The notes: generated from the sequence alone by a model not told the origin. Shown: positions 32,816 to 47,337, counted from the first letter of the stretch. The stretch is 64,000 bases of DNA from Paragonimus westermani (GCA_008508345.1 QNGE01001690.1:10527-74526), one strand, 5' to 3'. Translations and numbers: made by a program.

Positions 32816-35800
32816 TTCAGATTGTTCGTTATTAGGTCTCACCTACATTAAAGAAAATAAATATGGGTGAAATATGATTAGTTAGTGGTGTGAGCAACAG
32901 AGCTGATGGAAATGCGCCATTGACCACAGCATGGTAAATAGCGTCCCAGCGATCTGAGTGATTACTAGGTCCTTAAGCGTGCAGGGGACGTATACAGACT
33001 TTACTTAATCTATCATCCATGATATGCACAATGTATGATCAAACAACCCTAATTTCTTCTCGATATTTTCTACACGTTGATGATCAGGCGAACCGTGTCC
33101 TGTACGATATAGACACTCAGCTGATTAACGATGTATGCTGTCCAACCCTCATGGACCACGCATTTTCAACATTTGCAAAGCACAGCTTTAGGGACTTCTG
33201 ACGAGGCTTTAGAGTATTAAGTTTATATGGCCGCAGCTTTCAATGTGGTCAAATCTAGCCTAGCAGGGCTAAGTGGGAATATTTGTTGAGCTTATATTAT
33301 TTTCTCAGCGCTGAAAAGTTATACTTCTTGTTTGTCCATACAGCGAAGGTAGAAGACGAACTTTTCGTGAACAAGCAGATTGTACCATACGAGCATGGAC
33401 ATTCAGCCTGTAATAAACGACACGTGTGTAGGTTGCAGCCATGGACATTTTACTGCGAATTTTGTTGTAAGAGCTCTTTAGGTATGAAACTGCTGACTAT
33501 TAAGTTTCAATCGTGCCGATAACCTATTACATTCATTTCCATTGACATGTTCTACGTACATGAAATCGACCTCTAAAGTGAGGATTGTCTGCGCAATCGT
33601 AGCTATTGCTACATATACATGACCTTGCTATACCGGGCGTGTTTCACGTTCAGCAGCTGTAATGGCACACGTAACCTTATCGACGAGAACAAAATGAATG
33701 GATACAACAAAATAGTTACAGGAGTTCTAGCAAGTTACAGTAATCAAAGAGTTTGACCCTCCAAATGTGTTCAGGATGACCACCACAATATTCCAAATTA
33801 CCAGTATCTGGGACGTAAGGATATCCCCGAGTTACCGTGGACGGCTGGGTTGCGATCGGAGCTGCGACGATGTTCGTTGTACAGCGGAGCTAAAAGAAAA
33901 TCGGGCGAGAGATCCGTGTTGTATTGTCAAGCGACTGCGTCACAGGTAGAAAAGCAGACTGGCGTGCGTGCACAAATTATTATTCTATTGCAAGATCATT
34001 TTAGTCCATTCGAACAACATGCAACAATGACGTAAAAACGTTGTTGTACAAAAGTGAAACATCGTCAGTGAACAAAAGCAAGAAAAACCCTACAAAGGTA
34101 TTCAGCTAATCGTAACCACGTCTTCAGCTGACTGAACTCTGTCCATGCATCTTATTTGACGGATTTCCAAGGAATGTGAGAGAAGCGTAATTTGGCATTG
34201 CACGGTGGAATTAGGAGTGCACAGTTTTGTGAACAGAACGCTGCATTGAAATGACTTTCTGGAAATAGTTATATGAACCTCTCCAGTCACAGCTCTGGTT
34301 GGATAAATGTTCAAGTAGGATGTGCGTGTAGTTCAACTAGTTGACAAACTTGGTGGCCCCGTGCCACACACCTTGTTTCTAGAGGATCGTCTGGAATGAT
34401 GAGGTAGAGTACCCATAATTAGACACATGGGCAATCAAAATTTTATGATCTCTCTTCTGGGGTTTTATGGAATGTGCACATTTCCAGAAAATTAAGTACA
34501 AACAAAGCGAAACGTCATTTAGATACTCGTGTACGCCATATGATTCACGCAAAAATGACGGGCCATTACATAAAAATGTGTAATTATGCCAGCGTTGAAA
34601 GGGTTGCGTCTGTCTGAATGATCAGTCGAGCTGCCAGAACACAAAGTGTGTTGTCCTGTAAGTTTGATAAGGGGGACAGCTGCTCCCCAGGTTTAAATAG
34701 GTGATAAAACGGCCCAGATACTATTATACTGCCAATAGGGTAGAGGGGGGTAACCAGTCGAGGAATTCTGCACAGATTTGACTAGGATAGTGGGATATGA
34801 TGTTTTCGTTTGAATCGGATGGCAGCTAGAAATTGGACAATTCACAGGAGCAGAACGCAGCCCAGGACAGCATTTAACCGTGCACTTTAGCAGAAAAATA
34901 GATTCAACAGTAACTGGTGCGGAATTTTTTATTAACAAAATCAATAATAGGAGTAATAAACTTCCCAACAATCGGGTTGTCAACTCATGTCAACATACAA
35001 GCAATTATCCGTTACTTACAACGGTTTTTATCTATGAAGAGTCATCTGAGGGCTGGGTTTTTATGGTGGATGAAGACAGCTGTAAGTATAAGATGGAATG
35101 CATAAAATATCTGTGTTGATCAGATTTTCACATTAAGTGTTGTCTTTTAGAAATTCCTAGTATTTGTGAACTGTTCCATCAACTGATAGCTGTTAGATTA
35201 GAATGAATTGCTTGTTAACTGGTATTACTGTCTATTGACATGATTTAATGAACTTGTTTTCTACACCCTTCACCAAAGGTAAAAAGGTGCATTGCAATAA
35301 GTACGTACGAATTCTCCGTTAGCCTGCAAAGTGGTCTCTCTCTTCACTCAGTCACGCGTCGGAATTCGGTCAGCAACGATACTGATCGATAGAGAGAAGC
35401 TAGATTCCTCCTTCGCACCTATAAGCTCACAGATTATTGGAGATAAAGGTGCAGATAGTTGCGCAATAAGTGAAAATTATGTGCATTTCACATCAAACTG
35501 GTTCTAACCTGATAAGCGGAGTAAATACCTACACTATTCTAGCGAACACTGCGGTCGTGCAGCTTCTCATTTTTCTCAGGAAGTGAAATTTACGCTTTTG
35601 CAATTTGCAATTGAAGGTTTGGAACTTAGCACTTCTTACACAGTCATTGTCTACTTATTAGCCCACACCCCAAAGAGAGTTTAGCTGTAGTAGTGTATAG
35701 TTAATGGGGATAACGAGTCCGTAACTATACCAAGTAGCGTAGAAGTCGAAACTCGCTTTCAACCGGCTACCGGTTTTGTCAGCAAAGCTAACACTGTTTG

Positions 35801-38718
35801 GTTAGATAAGCTGGTTTGGGTTAGGTAATTTTATTGACCATTCACGTAAGCTTTTGCTTATAACGATGCTTTCACAATTGTCCGCTTGATAATACAGGCT
35901 TCTAGGACCGATGGCAAAATAAATAGACATTTTAGCACGTAATACGAAAACCGTAGATTCATGTCACCTATGTAGCGTATTACATTGATGAGTGTTATAA
36001 AGGTCTTGCACAAAGCAGCGATTGAATGCGGTCCCTTAGGTGGGGGGCTACTTGGAGGTGGACGCATGAGGCTGATGGGACGTCCTCACCGTCCATCAAC
36101 CAAAACAACCAGTATGGTGTGTTGTGTTTATCAAACAACTTCTGGTTTGGCAAAATAATGAGTGCTGAAACTACCAGCAATTTGGACACAACACTAGTTT
36201 TTAATTCTCGTTATCACACAGCGGTGGTTGGGTTTGGTAAATAACTGTGAAACAATCACAGAAGATAACCAGGTGTAAGGTTAAAAGTATAAAAGGAGGT
36301 AAAAATTTAATTACGTGTTTATACTCAAACATTCAACGTCAAAATGCTGACACCTTGCAAACAAACGACTGAGTTACGAATGAAAGTGATGACATTTGAG
36401 GATTTCGCTATCTGAAGATGGCGCTGTCCGATTAGGTTGGAAGTAAAGAGAAAGGATTCGTGGCACCATATTGTCCGTTTCAGCACCACCATCTACATTT
36501 TAACGTCGGTTCCTTGAAACCCGGAAAACGATTGTAACATAATCTGAGATGAATCACATGAATTCTGGTTGATAGTGGACGACGGGTGACTAACTACATC
36601 CACTTTATGGTTTTTCATGTTTAACACAATCAGGGCGATTAACACCGAAAAGTGAAAGGGAGACACGCGGAAAAAAATTACAGTCGAAATATGCCATGAT
36701 TAGGGAGGACTATTAGGTAGGTGTAGACTAGTCTACACTCGTCTAATTCTAAAGTATTGAGGGCTATGTTCTGACCCAATTCTAGCGGGACACTGGATGT
36801 TCTAATACTCCGCACTGTGTTTAGGTGTCTCGAGAAACCTGCAATTTCTTCGATAAGGGGTAATTCGAACGAGATATATACTCCACTTACATCTCCTGTA
36901 GAGTATGTAACCCGAATATTCGAGTGAAATAACTATTTGAAATTAAAGTTTCATGAACAAGACAGCTGTTCCAGCTACAGCCTTCTAGTTATGAATTGAT
37001 GGACTGTGAGGGAAAAACGGCTCGAAATGGATTAGTTGCGAGGTCATATAAGTGTGGTGGGCAACGCATACATTCATTGTTACAAATCAGTAGTTCAACC
37101 ACGCTGATCCGTACTCATTTGCGTTGAATGTTAAAGTGTATAAAATCGACTCACACCTGCTTTTTTTAAAACGATATTTTGATTCGGTAATATTATGAGC
37201 TTGACCCCCTTTTCACCAGCAGCCAGCCATTGTTATAAATAGTTTAATTACAATCCAACATAATTAGCTACTTCGGCACCTGCTTTCCAGCGGAGAACAG
37301 TCTTCTGGGCTCCATAGCTTCTAGTTTTCCATCAATTCATCTAGAATTTGTTTAATACGCTCGAATAACGATAAAATCTTGTCATATCAATTTGCAAACT
37401 AAGATTATGACACAGAATAATGGCACCGGAATAGCTCCCAAAATGGGTAGCATTATTTCACACTTCAAAAGGATTTTTGTCACTCTTATTGAGACTAGCA
37501 GGTTCAAGCAGAACATTGTAGTACCACTATTAGATAATCTGTTGTCTATAAGTTCCCATTTTGGATGACTAGTTTACAGTTTCTGTGGTGGCATCTTTCA
37601 TTTGGAACTGCAGAGCGGTGAACACAATTAAACTAAGATTTTTAAAAAGTACTAAAATGCAAAATAACATTGTAAATCCCGTATTGTTCAGCCAAAAGCA
37701 AATCAGATGTTAAAGGTTCTGGGTAGACCATTTTCTGATTGCGTACGATTCGGTAAGTTACTGTGGAACAGTCTAACAGATTTTGAGTAGAACCGTTCAG
37801 TTAAACTACAGTAGCGGATGTCGTGGTTTCCTTGGCTGCACTAATACAGCAACTGGCCTAGCGCTGATGAACTCGATCTATCCAAAGCTCCAACATTAGT
37901 CAGATATGTGCTGACGAGCGTTTGTCAGAAGCAGTGATGGCGTTCAGTCAAACATTTTTTTTCAAAAAGGTCTATCCGGTTCACGAAGGTAGATCGCAAT
38001 GTATCCGTGAACCATCGTTGTGAGAAAAGCGAAATATGTTATCTTGCATCAAGCTCATGACTATCAAAATAAAGAAGTCAAATTCAGCGGCACAAATCAC
38101 GTGTCCTGGCGTATGGACTCATGCGCACTGCTGCTCTCACGTACTTTGATAGGAATGCAAATGCTGAACGTCTGTGCGCAAGACCTTTGGTAGTTGTGTT
38201 CATCTATAGATGCATCTGCTTTTGTGTTCGTTACAGAAAACCGCTACTAGAAGTACATTTGTACCTTGGCCGGCTACCGCAACATGCTCCGCGGTAGACA
38301 GTGCTTTCTTACAGAATGCTTGAAATTTACCTTGTATTCCGAATTTTGTTAGACATATTTCATGCATTACGTTTGGTGCGTGTTATGAGTTTGTTGACGA
38401 GCAAGTTAACGAGCATATGGAATTCACTATTCGAATTAAACCTGAAACTAACCATACCATAGCTAAAAGATACGCTAGAACACGTTTCATTCTTGATCTC
38501 ACAAAGTATGTTACCAACTCAAACCGTTAGTCAGAGATATCAGTCGAACAGTGAGCGAGATACATTACTTCAACAATGTATTTGCCACAGAACTTGAAGA
38601 GCAGTAGGAATAAACTCACTTTATGTGAATGTGCGACTAAACCATCATCATCAATCCTCGGGGACATCTATTGTAAACACATTTTACTTGTTCACGCGAT
38701 TTTCCATTCATGATGTAG
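32816..38718. other. Intron 7, remainder
   Basis: Frames of 60-96 codons occur on both strands (for example 33019-33201, 33283-33522, minus 34693-34983, 34880-35119), with no recognised motif. Some, such as 33283-33522, are Cys/His-containing but have no regular spacing. No tandem array, RNA gene or transposon end was identified. Confidence 0.4.
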
Positions 38719-38990
38719 CATTCCTCAAAGTCGGTGGATTCCAGTCGATGATTCATGCTTACTTTAACGCCGTACCGAACACCACACGCATTGTTCAGTT
38801 CGAGCCGATGGTCAACAGCCAACCGTATCCCGAGTTGCCGGTTGGTGCTGGGAACAAATTTGCTCAATGTGGTATCCCTCCTGCGGATGCTATGCACATG
38901 TTTCGTGATGTAGAAGACAACGATCTACCGTGGACTGGAGTCGTATTTGGTCTGACGATAAGCAATATTTGGTACTGGTGCACCGATCAG
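38719..38990 (+). CDS. SLC5-like exon 8 (WYWCTDQ signature)
   Basis: The 272-bp exon completes an Ala codon and encodes 90 residues: FLKVGGFQSM, the extracellular loop with FNAVPNTT (an N-glycosylation sequon N-T-T) and two cysteines, FRDVEDNDLPWTGVVFGLTI, and finally SNIWYWCTDQ. The last is the sodium:solute symporter signature, with Trp291 aligned to sugar-stacking W291 of SGLT1. Acceptor ATGTAG, donor GTAAGT, ending in phase 0. The frame stays open past the donor, but the family sequence stops matching exactly there. Confidence 0.95.
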
Positions 38991-39924
38991 GTAAGTGGTC
39001 ATCAGGGTGTTAGCGTATTTGGACATGACCGTGTAAGGTTAAAGCACTTCCCTTCTACAAAGTGCCCCGATGCTCACATTCTACCCGGGCTCATCTTTAA
39101 GTTTGCGCAAACTCGCATGGTTAAGTCACGTATCATTTGTGCTGTCTAGACGTCTGTCATATCGAGTACTTTTGCCAATACTGCCACCGGCTAGTTTAAG
39201 GTGTGGGTGGAAAGGTGCGGACCCGGCGTCAAGAAATGAAGCCGTTCACCAGAACTTTGGCCAATGTAGGTCGGGCTCACCCTCCGGCTAGGATTCCCCT
39301 GACCCACCAGTTAGAAAACTGAAAACTGTAGGTGCCTAATCAGGTTCAGTGGCCTGAATAACGTCTTTGGTAAGCTGTGCTGCCAGTAAAGTAAGTGCAC
39401 TTGGTGACGTGAAACAGTGAATGCTGTAAAGAATGTGTGTTGCTACTAGTGTCTTACTGTCTACTACAGTTCATTTGCTTAATCGTAGAATGTGACCACC
39501 TTGAATATGGATGTTCGAGTATAGAAAGTTGTTTTTTAATAGTTATATCCTCTCCACCCCGAATAAACACAGAGGGCTTTGTGTCCATCGAGAGTATCAG
39601 ATGTGCTTGCCGAAAGAATTGTAATCGTCCGGCTATTTGTCATTTTTCCTGTGGTCCGAGATCATTTTCTACATGGAAATGGGAATCTGGTACAGAAACT
39701 ACTACCCTATAAGAATTTATCGGATAATCTCAATCTACGTGAGACTTCCGCCTAAACGATATTGAGCTTACATTCAAGCATTCTTAATTATGTTCGTTCT
39801 TTCGCGTGTATCAGGTCAACGCAAGCTGTCTTACCCATGCGAGTTATGTACAGTCGTGAGCACCACGTAAGATGATCGATTAACAACCACCCAAGCGACA
39901 GTTTAGCAAATGCGCCCACTCAAC
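38991..39924. other. Intron 8 before the inverted repeat, nothing assigned
   Basis: The exon-8 frame remains open to 39149 by chance. A 91-codon frame at 39437-39712 has no recognised content. No repeat or RNA gene was seen. Confidence 0.45.
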
Positions 39925-42900
39925 TTGATATTTGGAACATGTACTAACAGTGTCAGCCAATCAAATGAAAAGTCGCGCTCTCCTCACTGGTGTTACATCT
40001 GGCTGATGTAAGGTGCTACGCAGATAAGGCGTAAGAAATGAGGGGAGCTTCCGGTGAATTAGCAATCCTAGGTCACCTTAATCCGTTGGGTGGAAAATAT
40101 CATGCTTACCGCAACCTGTGGCTGAAGAAGCTAGACAAAACTGTTGCTAATGGGATATAATGGTGTGGATGTCACTTACGCTTGACTAGGTCGTCCGTGC
40201 ATAATGAATAATGAAGGCAGCTGGAGGTAAAAGACACTAGATTACGAATGTCTTATGTTCGCCAGTTACTCGATTGCTTGTAAGTTTCAGCCAACCAGAT
40301 AATATGCCTGAGTTATATGGATTCCCCCTCACTCATTTCTTTGCTTTTTCTGGACTAGAGTTTTCATCTTAATTACTCTGTGATCGGAAACCTAGTTACA
40401 TAACCCGTGTATTACTGTCGATGGGGCCGAGCAACGGAACTGGATGACTGGGATGTAACTAGGTCCCTTTTTGCTGTAATGTCCATAAGAATGATTTGAA
40501 AGTGATGGCAAGTTGACTTAACTTCTGTATCCTCTCCTAGCCGATTCTGATATCCACGGACGTTTCGGCTAGATAGTGACTACGTGTAACAACTAATAAG
40601 AAAGTATTTCGACTTTAAAGTGAACAACGTAGCTTATATAGGTAAATAAACGGAGTTCCAAAGTTTCGCCTGCTGTTATGAATCACAATGCCTGTTTCAA
40701 CCACCTGCCTGACGGATGTCAGTTGCGCAAGGACAGGAATTTTCTCTTGCGCAAAACAAAACTTTTACAAACGTGTGACCGTGAAAACAACAATCTCTTT
40801 CAGCGGTCTGTAACTTCACTGTGGTAGTTTCGTTCTGTTGATTTAGAATCGAGGTCTCACGTAAAGCTTCCTTTCAACCCGTGTCATCAATTAAAAACTT
40901 GAATAGGAAGGTTTGTGTTACACAACCGGCTTTTGTGTTCACCTGTCATAGTCATGTGGTACGTCGTACACTGGAAAACCGCACTATGACTTTCCGGTAA
41001 ACTTGGTGGGCACAAGTCCAAAAAACATGGTCTGATTAAAACATTTTCGATAGCCCAGGGTGCTAGGATGATCGATTTCAACAATTCTGTTAGTAAGGAA
41101 TTTGCCTTTCGGATCCTCCTCCAAGGACCCAGAAGTCAAGCAAAAATGATGCGATTCAGAATGTTAACTACCGCCGAGGTTATCAGAATCCGACGACGCA
41201 ATCCTCGGACCTGAGTTCCGGAGGTAGGTTGTACAGATAGTTAAGGACTGTGGGGTAAAACCGGCATAATTTAAAATGTGGAATAACTATTGCAAAAACA
41301 TTCAACGTGCACATAATCCTCAGTGTATAATAACCAACTGTCATACGCGTTCTGGAAAAAAACATCAAGTTTCCTGCTGGCGTATTCCTCAGACGCCATT
41401 GCGTATCGTCGATCTATGAACGGTTCATATACCACAGGTCCCGTAAATAAGGTGGCCCAAGAAAAAAAGTGAAATCAAAAACACCCGAGAGTAATTTGAC
41501 TATGACGACATCCTAAACAACTTGGGTAAGCGGACTGCACCTGTAGACCACCGTGACATAGTTGCACTCGCCAAAACGGTGTATGATCTGTTTGAGTCGC
41601 ACTACTCAGCTGCAGCATCGCTGTGTGGTCTAGCCACCTCTGACTACGTTCGATAGCACCTGGCTGTTGATAAGTGTCCCTACAGCTGACGGACAATAAA
41701 GGGCTGGGGGGCAACATGCGTCAGTTAATCCGAATGAAAAAAATGAAGAACAAGATGGTTCCCTTGCCGAGTGTGCTGTCACGCTCATTTTCTCAGAAGC
41801 CGGTAGATAATGAGAATTTGAATGCATGATGAGAAGAGATTCGCAACTTGGAGAAAGAATAATTGGGATCCATAGGTTTCTCGGTGGTAATTGAGCCGTG
41901 TTGTGTCATTTTTCAAGTTTTGTAGCACAGTTTGTGAGTTCTGTTGTGAAATTACACGGTCATATCACACAAGTTTTAATTCCTGTGGCCCCGTTGCAAA
42001 GCCTTGTTGCAAACAACCTTAGTCGCTTATGACATTGTTCAGATGCATGGCCTCACTGTCGGTCCTTGTCGTTCTGGATCAAGTCACAATGTTCAGTGCA
42101 CCTAATGCCAACGACGGTTGCCACCACTGTGCTGATACTTCAGTTGAAGCCTATTGAACAATCTTTCAAAGTTCCGCAAGAAATTTTGTGTCCAATCAGA
42201 GACGAGCAGTGTAATACGATTTCATGGGCGGTTTGCGTTACCATTAAGCAGTCAAGCATTTACTGACATGACATGATCCACTCCCATTTGGTATGTCGAC
42301 CTGATAAACTATACCTCACATAGGCGCATTGATCACACTTTCTCAGTTTTCACGTTAAGCAGAAATAAAACCCGTTACTATTTGACTAAGTAAATAACAT
42401 GGTTGCACACCTTGAAATACCTGAGCTGAGAAATGTCAAACTTGATGCCATTCCGGAAAGATCAATTGCCAGCAATCAGACAATTTTACAAGCCACTTTG
42501 TGTACGGTGGGGCACAACAGCGAGCACTAGCCACACGTCCGTGTTGTACACGCACACCGAATTTCAAAAAAACAATCATGTGTCTTGACCTGGCTAAACA
42601 GACTAAAGGCTGGCATACCACGTTATTAACTCAGAAGTTTATCAGTACGTGGAAGGTTAACTCAGTGGGACGGCACCCAACAATAATGCTGCTCATCTAT
42701 CGTAGTTTTCTATCGTAGTTTTCTGAACTTACTAAGTGGACAAAATAACCAGCTACCTTTATCACTATATTGTTGTACTGGAATTCACCAGCACGCAAGG
42801 GAAAAATGGCGAAGCTGGTAGTATACATATATATATTCGAGATGTTGACCCGGGTTTTGTATACAGACATGCACTCTGTTAGACAAGATGACAGTGTACA

Positions 42901-43110
42901 CTGTGAAAATGTTTCAGCGGCTCCATTCCAGTTCGAGACCTCCGGTTCTTTGTGGACGTTCCCTGTAGACGGTATCTATTGCTCAGTAATCCTCCAGCAA
43001 GCAGAACTGTTGGAAGAAACGTTCTTGTCCACCAAAACCCTTACGTGTTAGGTAAAAATGGAAGACGTGGACCAGGTCTCCAAATACACCAGGTTTCTTC
43101 CAAGATGAAA
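39925..43110 (+). repeat. Left arm of giant inverted repeat (3.19 kb)
   Basis: Every position p from 39941 to about 42820 pairs with 91029-p on the opposite strand. From there to 43110 the sum is 91010, because the other arm has 19 extra bases. Segments compared directly were identical, and at least six open frames of 60-80 codons recur unchanged in the other arm. Only the outermost 50-60 bp show mismatches. No transposase or RT motif was recognised inside. The arm holds a small 13-bp direct duplication near 42698-42723. Confidence 0.93.
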
Positions 43111-43851
43111 CATTCTGACACTCTGGTCTCATCATACTCATCTTGAGTATGATATGACCTCAAGGCGAGTCGACAGACTGCGTGAATTCGTCTTTCTGAC
43201 AAACTTGAACTGTTTTTTTTGAGTAATATGGTTTATTTTTCCCTATAGAATGAATATTATTCTTAGGTGATAGCAGCTGTCTCAATTCCGTGGACTTTCT
43301 CGTCGGACTCTTCCTAGAAGAAAACTGGACCCGAGATTTACTCTCATTAGGTCTTGTCAATATTTCATATCTTCGCCAGACCGGGATAAGAACTTCAGCT
43401 GCGCTTTCATGAGGGAATCGTGTTGACCAATGCGCCATTGACCTCACACTGGCGCAACTGAACCGTCGTGTGTGAGCGCCCAATCACTCTCACTTGCGAG
43501 TAGTGCTCACATTGCCCGATCACCACGAACTGATGCACAGTGACTGTCCTCTTAACTGCAATCCATTATCCCTCGATTAGGTGTTCTCTCTAAGTTGAAA
43601 TCAGAGAAGTCATTGACTTGTTGAGTGATATTTTGATTGCTGATAAGTAGTATGGGTTGGAGTTGACAGGAAAACTACTGTTTCCTCTAGAGGTGATCAG
43701 GCAATCAGAGCATTACTCACAAACGAGTATGGTTGAGAGTTCACCGCTAATGATTCAGTTGTGTCTAATGTGAAATCACTGACACAGTGGTCAACACACA
43801 TGCCTAATGAAAACGTGGTTGGAGTTTTAGTCCCGGACGTGTCGAAAATAT

Positions 43852-43896
43852 GCACTACTGACGAGCCTTAACACGAGCGAAACTCGAGTCTAGTGC
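43852..43896 (+). ncRNA. Type I hammerhead ribozyme motif
   Basis: All invariant core positions are present in order. GCACTA (43852-43857) forms the 5' strand of stem I; CTGACGA (43858-43864) is the first core strand, matching C-U-G-A-N-G-A. A 14-nt stem-II hairpin follows (43865-43878; G-C and C-G at the base, then one mismatch and a G-U pair). GAA (43879-43881) comes next. ACTCGAGT (43882-43889) is a minimal stem III of two base pairs with loop TCGA. C43890 is the cleavage nucleotide, with G-U-C as cleavage triplet. TAGTGC (43891-43896) is the exact complement of the stem I strand. The tiny stem III is typical of hammerheads in flatworm Penelope elements and SINEs, which often act as dimers. 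Stem II is somewhat degraded, so activity is uncertain. It lies in the sense strand of the SLC5-like intron 8. Confidence 0.8.
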
Positions 43897-45592
43897 TTCT
43901 TTTTGAAAGGGGCCGATTTCAAAGTCTGTAGGCATGTGACAGCTGTGATCAATTGTGGGTGTTGTTCAGTTTATATGAAACTGGGATTGATTAATGGGTC
44001 TAGATTGGGGCTAGTCTAGCAGCCGTTGTTCTCCCCCGCGTACGGCAAACCAGCGCCCGCCAACCGCCCATTCGGACGTGTGAATGACGCCATATTGAAC
44101 TGACCTCTTACAAATGTGAGTGTGCAGAGGACATCAGTGGCCCAGTTACAGAATTTATATCACTTGAATTACTAACCGAAATTGTGAAGGATGACCATAT
44201 CGAAGGTGTAGTTATTCCAAAACTCAGTGGAATAGCTTAGTGTGATGGCGAGATGTGATCGAAGTTTACAACGGATGGGTTGCGGACAACACCAGTGACC
44301 GAATGAGTGATCATTCAGCGAAGTTGGATCAACGGGCGAGAAATGGTAAGCAAAAGTCCACGATGAAAAACGTCACCCATACACACTGAACCAGACAGAA
44401 ATATACATGACGTTTAGATGGAAACCGTCGCTGCAGCATGGACTGAAAATCAGGTGCACGAGCGCAAACGCTCATGTGGCATGGGAATGTGCTAGTTGAA
44501 CGATAAAGGTCTGGCCTTAAAGAACGACTATCCATCTCAACATGGCAGCTACAATGTTGATTAACGACCTCGTAATGAGGAAGTAGACCGAAGCAAATAG
44601 CGTCTGATTCATTTCGTGAGCTTCCTAAAACAGCTAATAACTAACTGAAATTCATAGAACATTATCTCTCTCATACGGCCTCGTTAATCTGGCCCTGAGT
44701 CTACATGGGACAGCATTCATAGTGGTCCTTTGCAAGTCGTGGTTTTGTGGGTCTCAGTCGACCTCATGTGACTCTTGTGTAGAACTGGTTTTCCTCAATA
44801 TACCCGGGACCGCGTACAGTCATGCAGCTTAACGGCAGCGCATACTGTATTATGTTACACTGACTGTCTCTTTGAAGTACATATAATCATAACTAGTGTT
44901 TCCGTCTACAGGCCATCCTTAATCATCGTTTGATGATTGTGCATTCGTCACGCTAAACTGCAGGCTTGTGTCATCCTCAAGTACATGTGGTTTTAAACGG
45001 TCTACTTTAAGGTACAAAGAAAAGATTTGTTGATACTCTAGTGATGAGACCACGGACGTATATATTTAGGGTTCTTGTAAGGTGACCTTACCCATTGAGT
45101 CACATTCACATCTATAAGAGTACGTGTTTAAACTGCTCACCTCTCACCACAAGAAAGAAAGCATTTTAACTCCCGTTAGAAGGTGTTTCCTTCTGGTGAG
45201 AAGTGGACAACTGTTTGAGAATCCAACGCGGTCGAACAGTTTCATCGATATATTCTCGAACGCACTGTGTAGTGTGGTGCAACGTGATTTTCTTGAGAGA
45301 AAAACGCAATCAAGTACTACCACTTGCTTCAGCGCTGATGCAGTTTCCTGTTGAGGCATCTGGCGTTAAATGCTGGTTGTTTTGCGGGGATTTATACAAA
45401 CGAAAACGCACATTTAGCGTTTTTTCGAAAGAAGGGACAATTTTCATGCTTCATCAGCCTACGTCTGGACCATGAGATTTAAGCCACTTTATTATCACAC
45501 CGAAGTAGATCGGCGGAACGTATTTGCTTGCCAATTTCTGTAAGAACCAATTTGATCAGAACATGCATTCGTCAGTAAACCTTACGTAGTGG

Positions 45593-45609
45593 ATATATAT
45601 ATATATATA
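45593..45609. repeat. TA dinucleotide microsatellite
   Basis: A short pure alternating TA run of about 8-9 units, followed by a non-repetitive sequence. Confidence 0.85.
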
Positions 45610-47088
45610 GCGGTTTCCGACAGATGGTACATGTGAAATTCGGTGTTTATCCGGATTCAGCAACCAAAACCACTGCAATCCAGTTTTCCGGCAAGGTCAG
45701 TATTGTCAAAATAGCGCTTCGTTCAAGCTTGGGGAATGCCAGGACCAACCACCATTCATGTTATGACCAGTCAAACTGCCACGGTTCCACTAGTGTCATA
45801 ATTATAGTACAGATATAGTAAAACACCACCCCTACCCAAAACTTAACTATCTGAAATAATTACCTATTGTGTCCGTTCCACCTTGACAACACCGTTCCAT
45901 ATCAAATTTATCTATTTGTTCTGCTGATAAGAAACCAAAATGAGCTTGTTTCCTACCTTGTTTTTGGTGGGCTGTATCTTTTGGGTACCTCGTATACAAC
46001 AGTCTTCGACATGTCTCGCTAGTTGACTGAATTGCTGATGGATGGTTTTACTCTTCAGAGAACAGAATTGTTGCATTAACGAATTAAGAGATGCATGCAG
46101 TCGATCACTTTTTTGAAGATCGTGAACACCGTAGTTTGTAACGAATTTCTAAATCGGACTCAAAATAGTTTACTACCGACCCCCTCCACGCTTTAACCAT
46201 AATTCAGAATAAAGTGTACTAATCCAACATTTTGTTCTTTGGCCAGGATGCCGATACTTTATTCCGTCAAACCGTGTTCAGCAGTGCAACCTAGTTGAGG
46301 CAGCATTCTTCGTCCGGCCATCGTCTATCAAGTGGAATCGCGTAAAGTTTGGTCCAACATAAACTGGATACATTGACACGATGATCGACAGCAGCATTCT
46401 TCAAAATTGGGTGAAGAATTCTGATAATAACAATATCGACAGCGCTCATGTTAAACGCGTTAGTACGTCTAAAAAGTGCAGTTGGGCACGCATGTAAACA
46501 AAATTTCCTGTTCACTGGAGAACACACAGGTCAGGTCTTTCCTCAGTGGATTGAAAGTTCCGACCGTCACCAGCCATTGTAGCACCTACAATTACTGGCT
46601 GTACATTTTTGAAGGTTCGTTGAGGAACCACCATGAGCATAGGTTCAAAAGTTTCCTCTCTCAAAATAGATTCATGTATCACGCAGGAAACAAGGATAAA
46701 GAGCGCAGACTATCAGTCGCCGAATTTGCTCTCAATGTTCAATTACCCCAACAAAGTCGGCCTATCACGCAAGCATAAAAAGACTTATCTTGAACAAGGC
46801 CAGCTTACTGGATCACAGTTATATTCTGCAGCAAATGTATGAGTGGGCTGCTTTAGAGATGCCACAATCTTCTACCCTGTATGCCACTGCGCCACACGTA
46901 CCATCTAATCTATACTTGCTTTTCTGTCCTTCCATCAGGCAGGTAAAAAAATTAGGGGCAGAATCGTAACGCCACTCAATTGTTGCCGCGATGTAACTAG
47001 AGTCACCTGAAAAACACGAATTTCACCCAAAGTGTGAGTAAATGCAAAAAACACGCTATAATTCCCTCAGAAGCTGTAGGTACATATT

Positions 47089-47337
47089 TTGGGTCACTCA
47101 CTTCTACTGAGAACTTTGAAATTGCCATGCCCTTCTAAAGTAGTTGTTCAAAACGGCACAGATTTTTGCGGGCATCCACCTAATTTCGTAATTCAGCGTC
47201 AGCTTATGTTAGAATGTTACATGCCAACAGTTTGTCAAGGTTCATTGCGTTGTAACCATCGCCCTTACACAAGGTCAAAGCTGTGCAAAATTTTGCTGAC
47301 CGTTTATGCCATGAGTCACTTTACCTACGTAGGGTGA
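47089..47337 (+). pseudogene. Possible Gypsy integrase scrap
   Basis: The 82-codon frame contains LPCPSKVVVQNGTDFCGHP, resembling the Gypsy integrase block G-x-P-K-x-x-V-x-D-N-G-T-x-F-x-S, with the catalytic Asp replaced by Gln or lost through a small deletion. The expected H-P-Q-S-N-G-x-x-E-R block does not follow clearly. Weak evidence. Confidence 0.3.
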
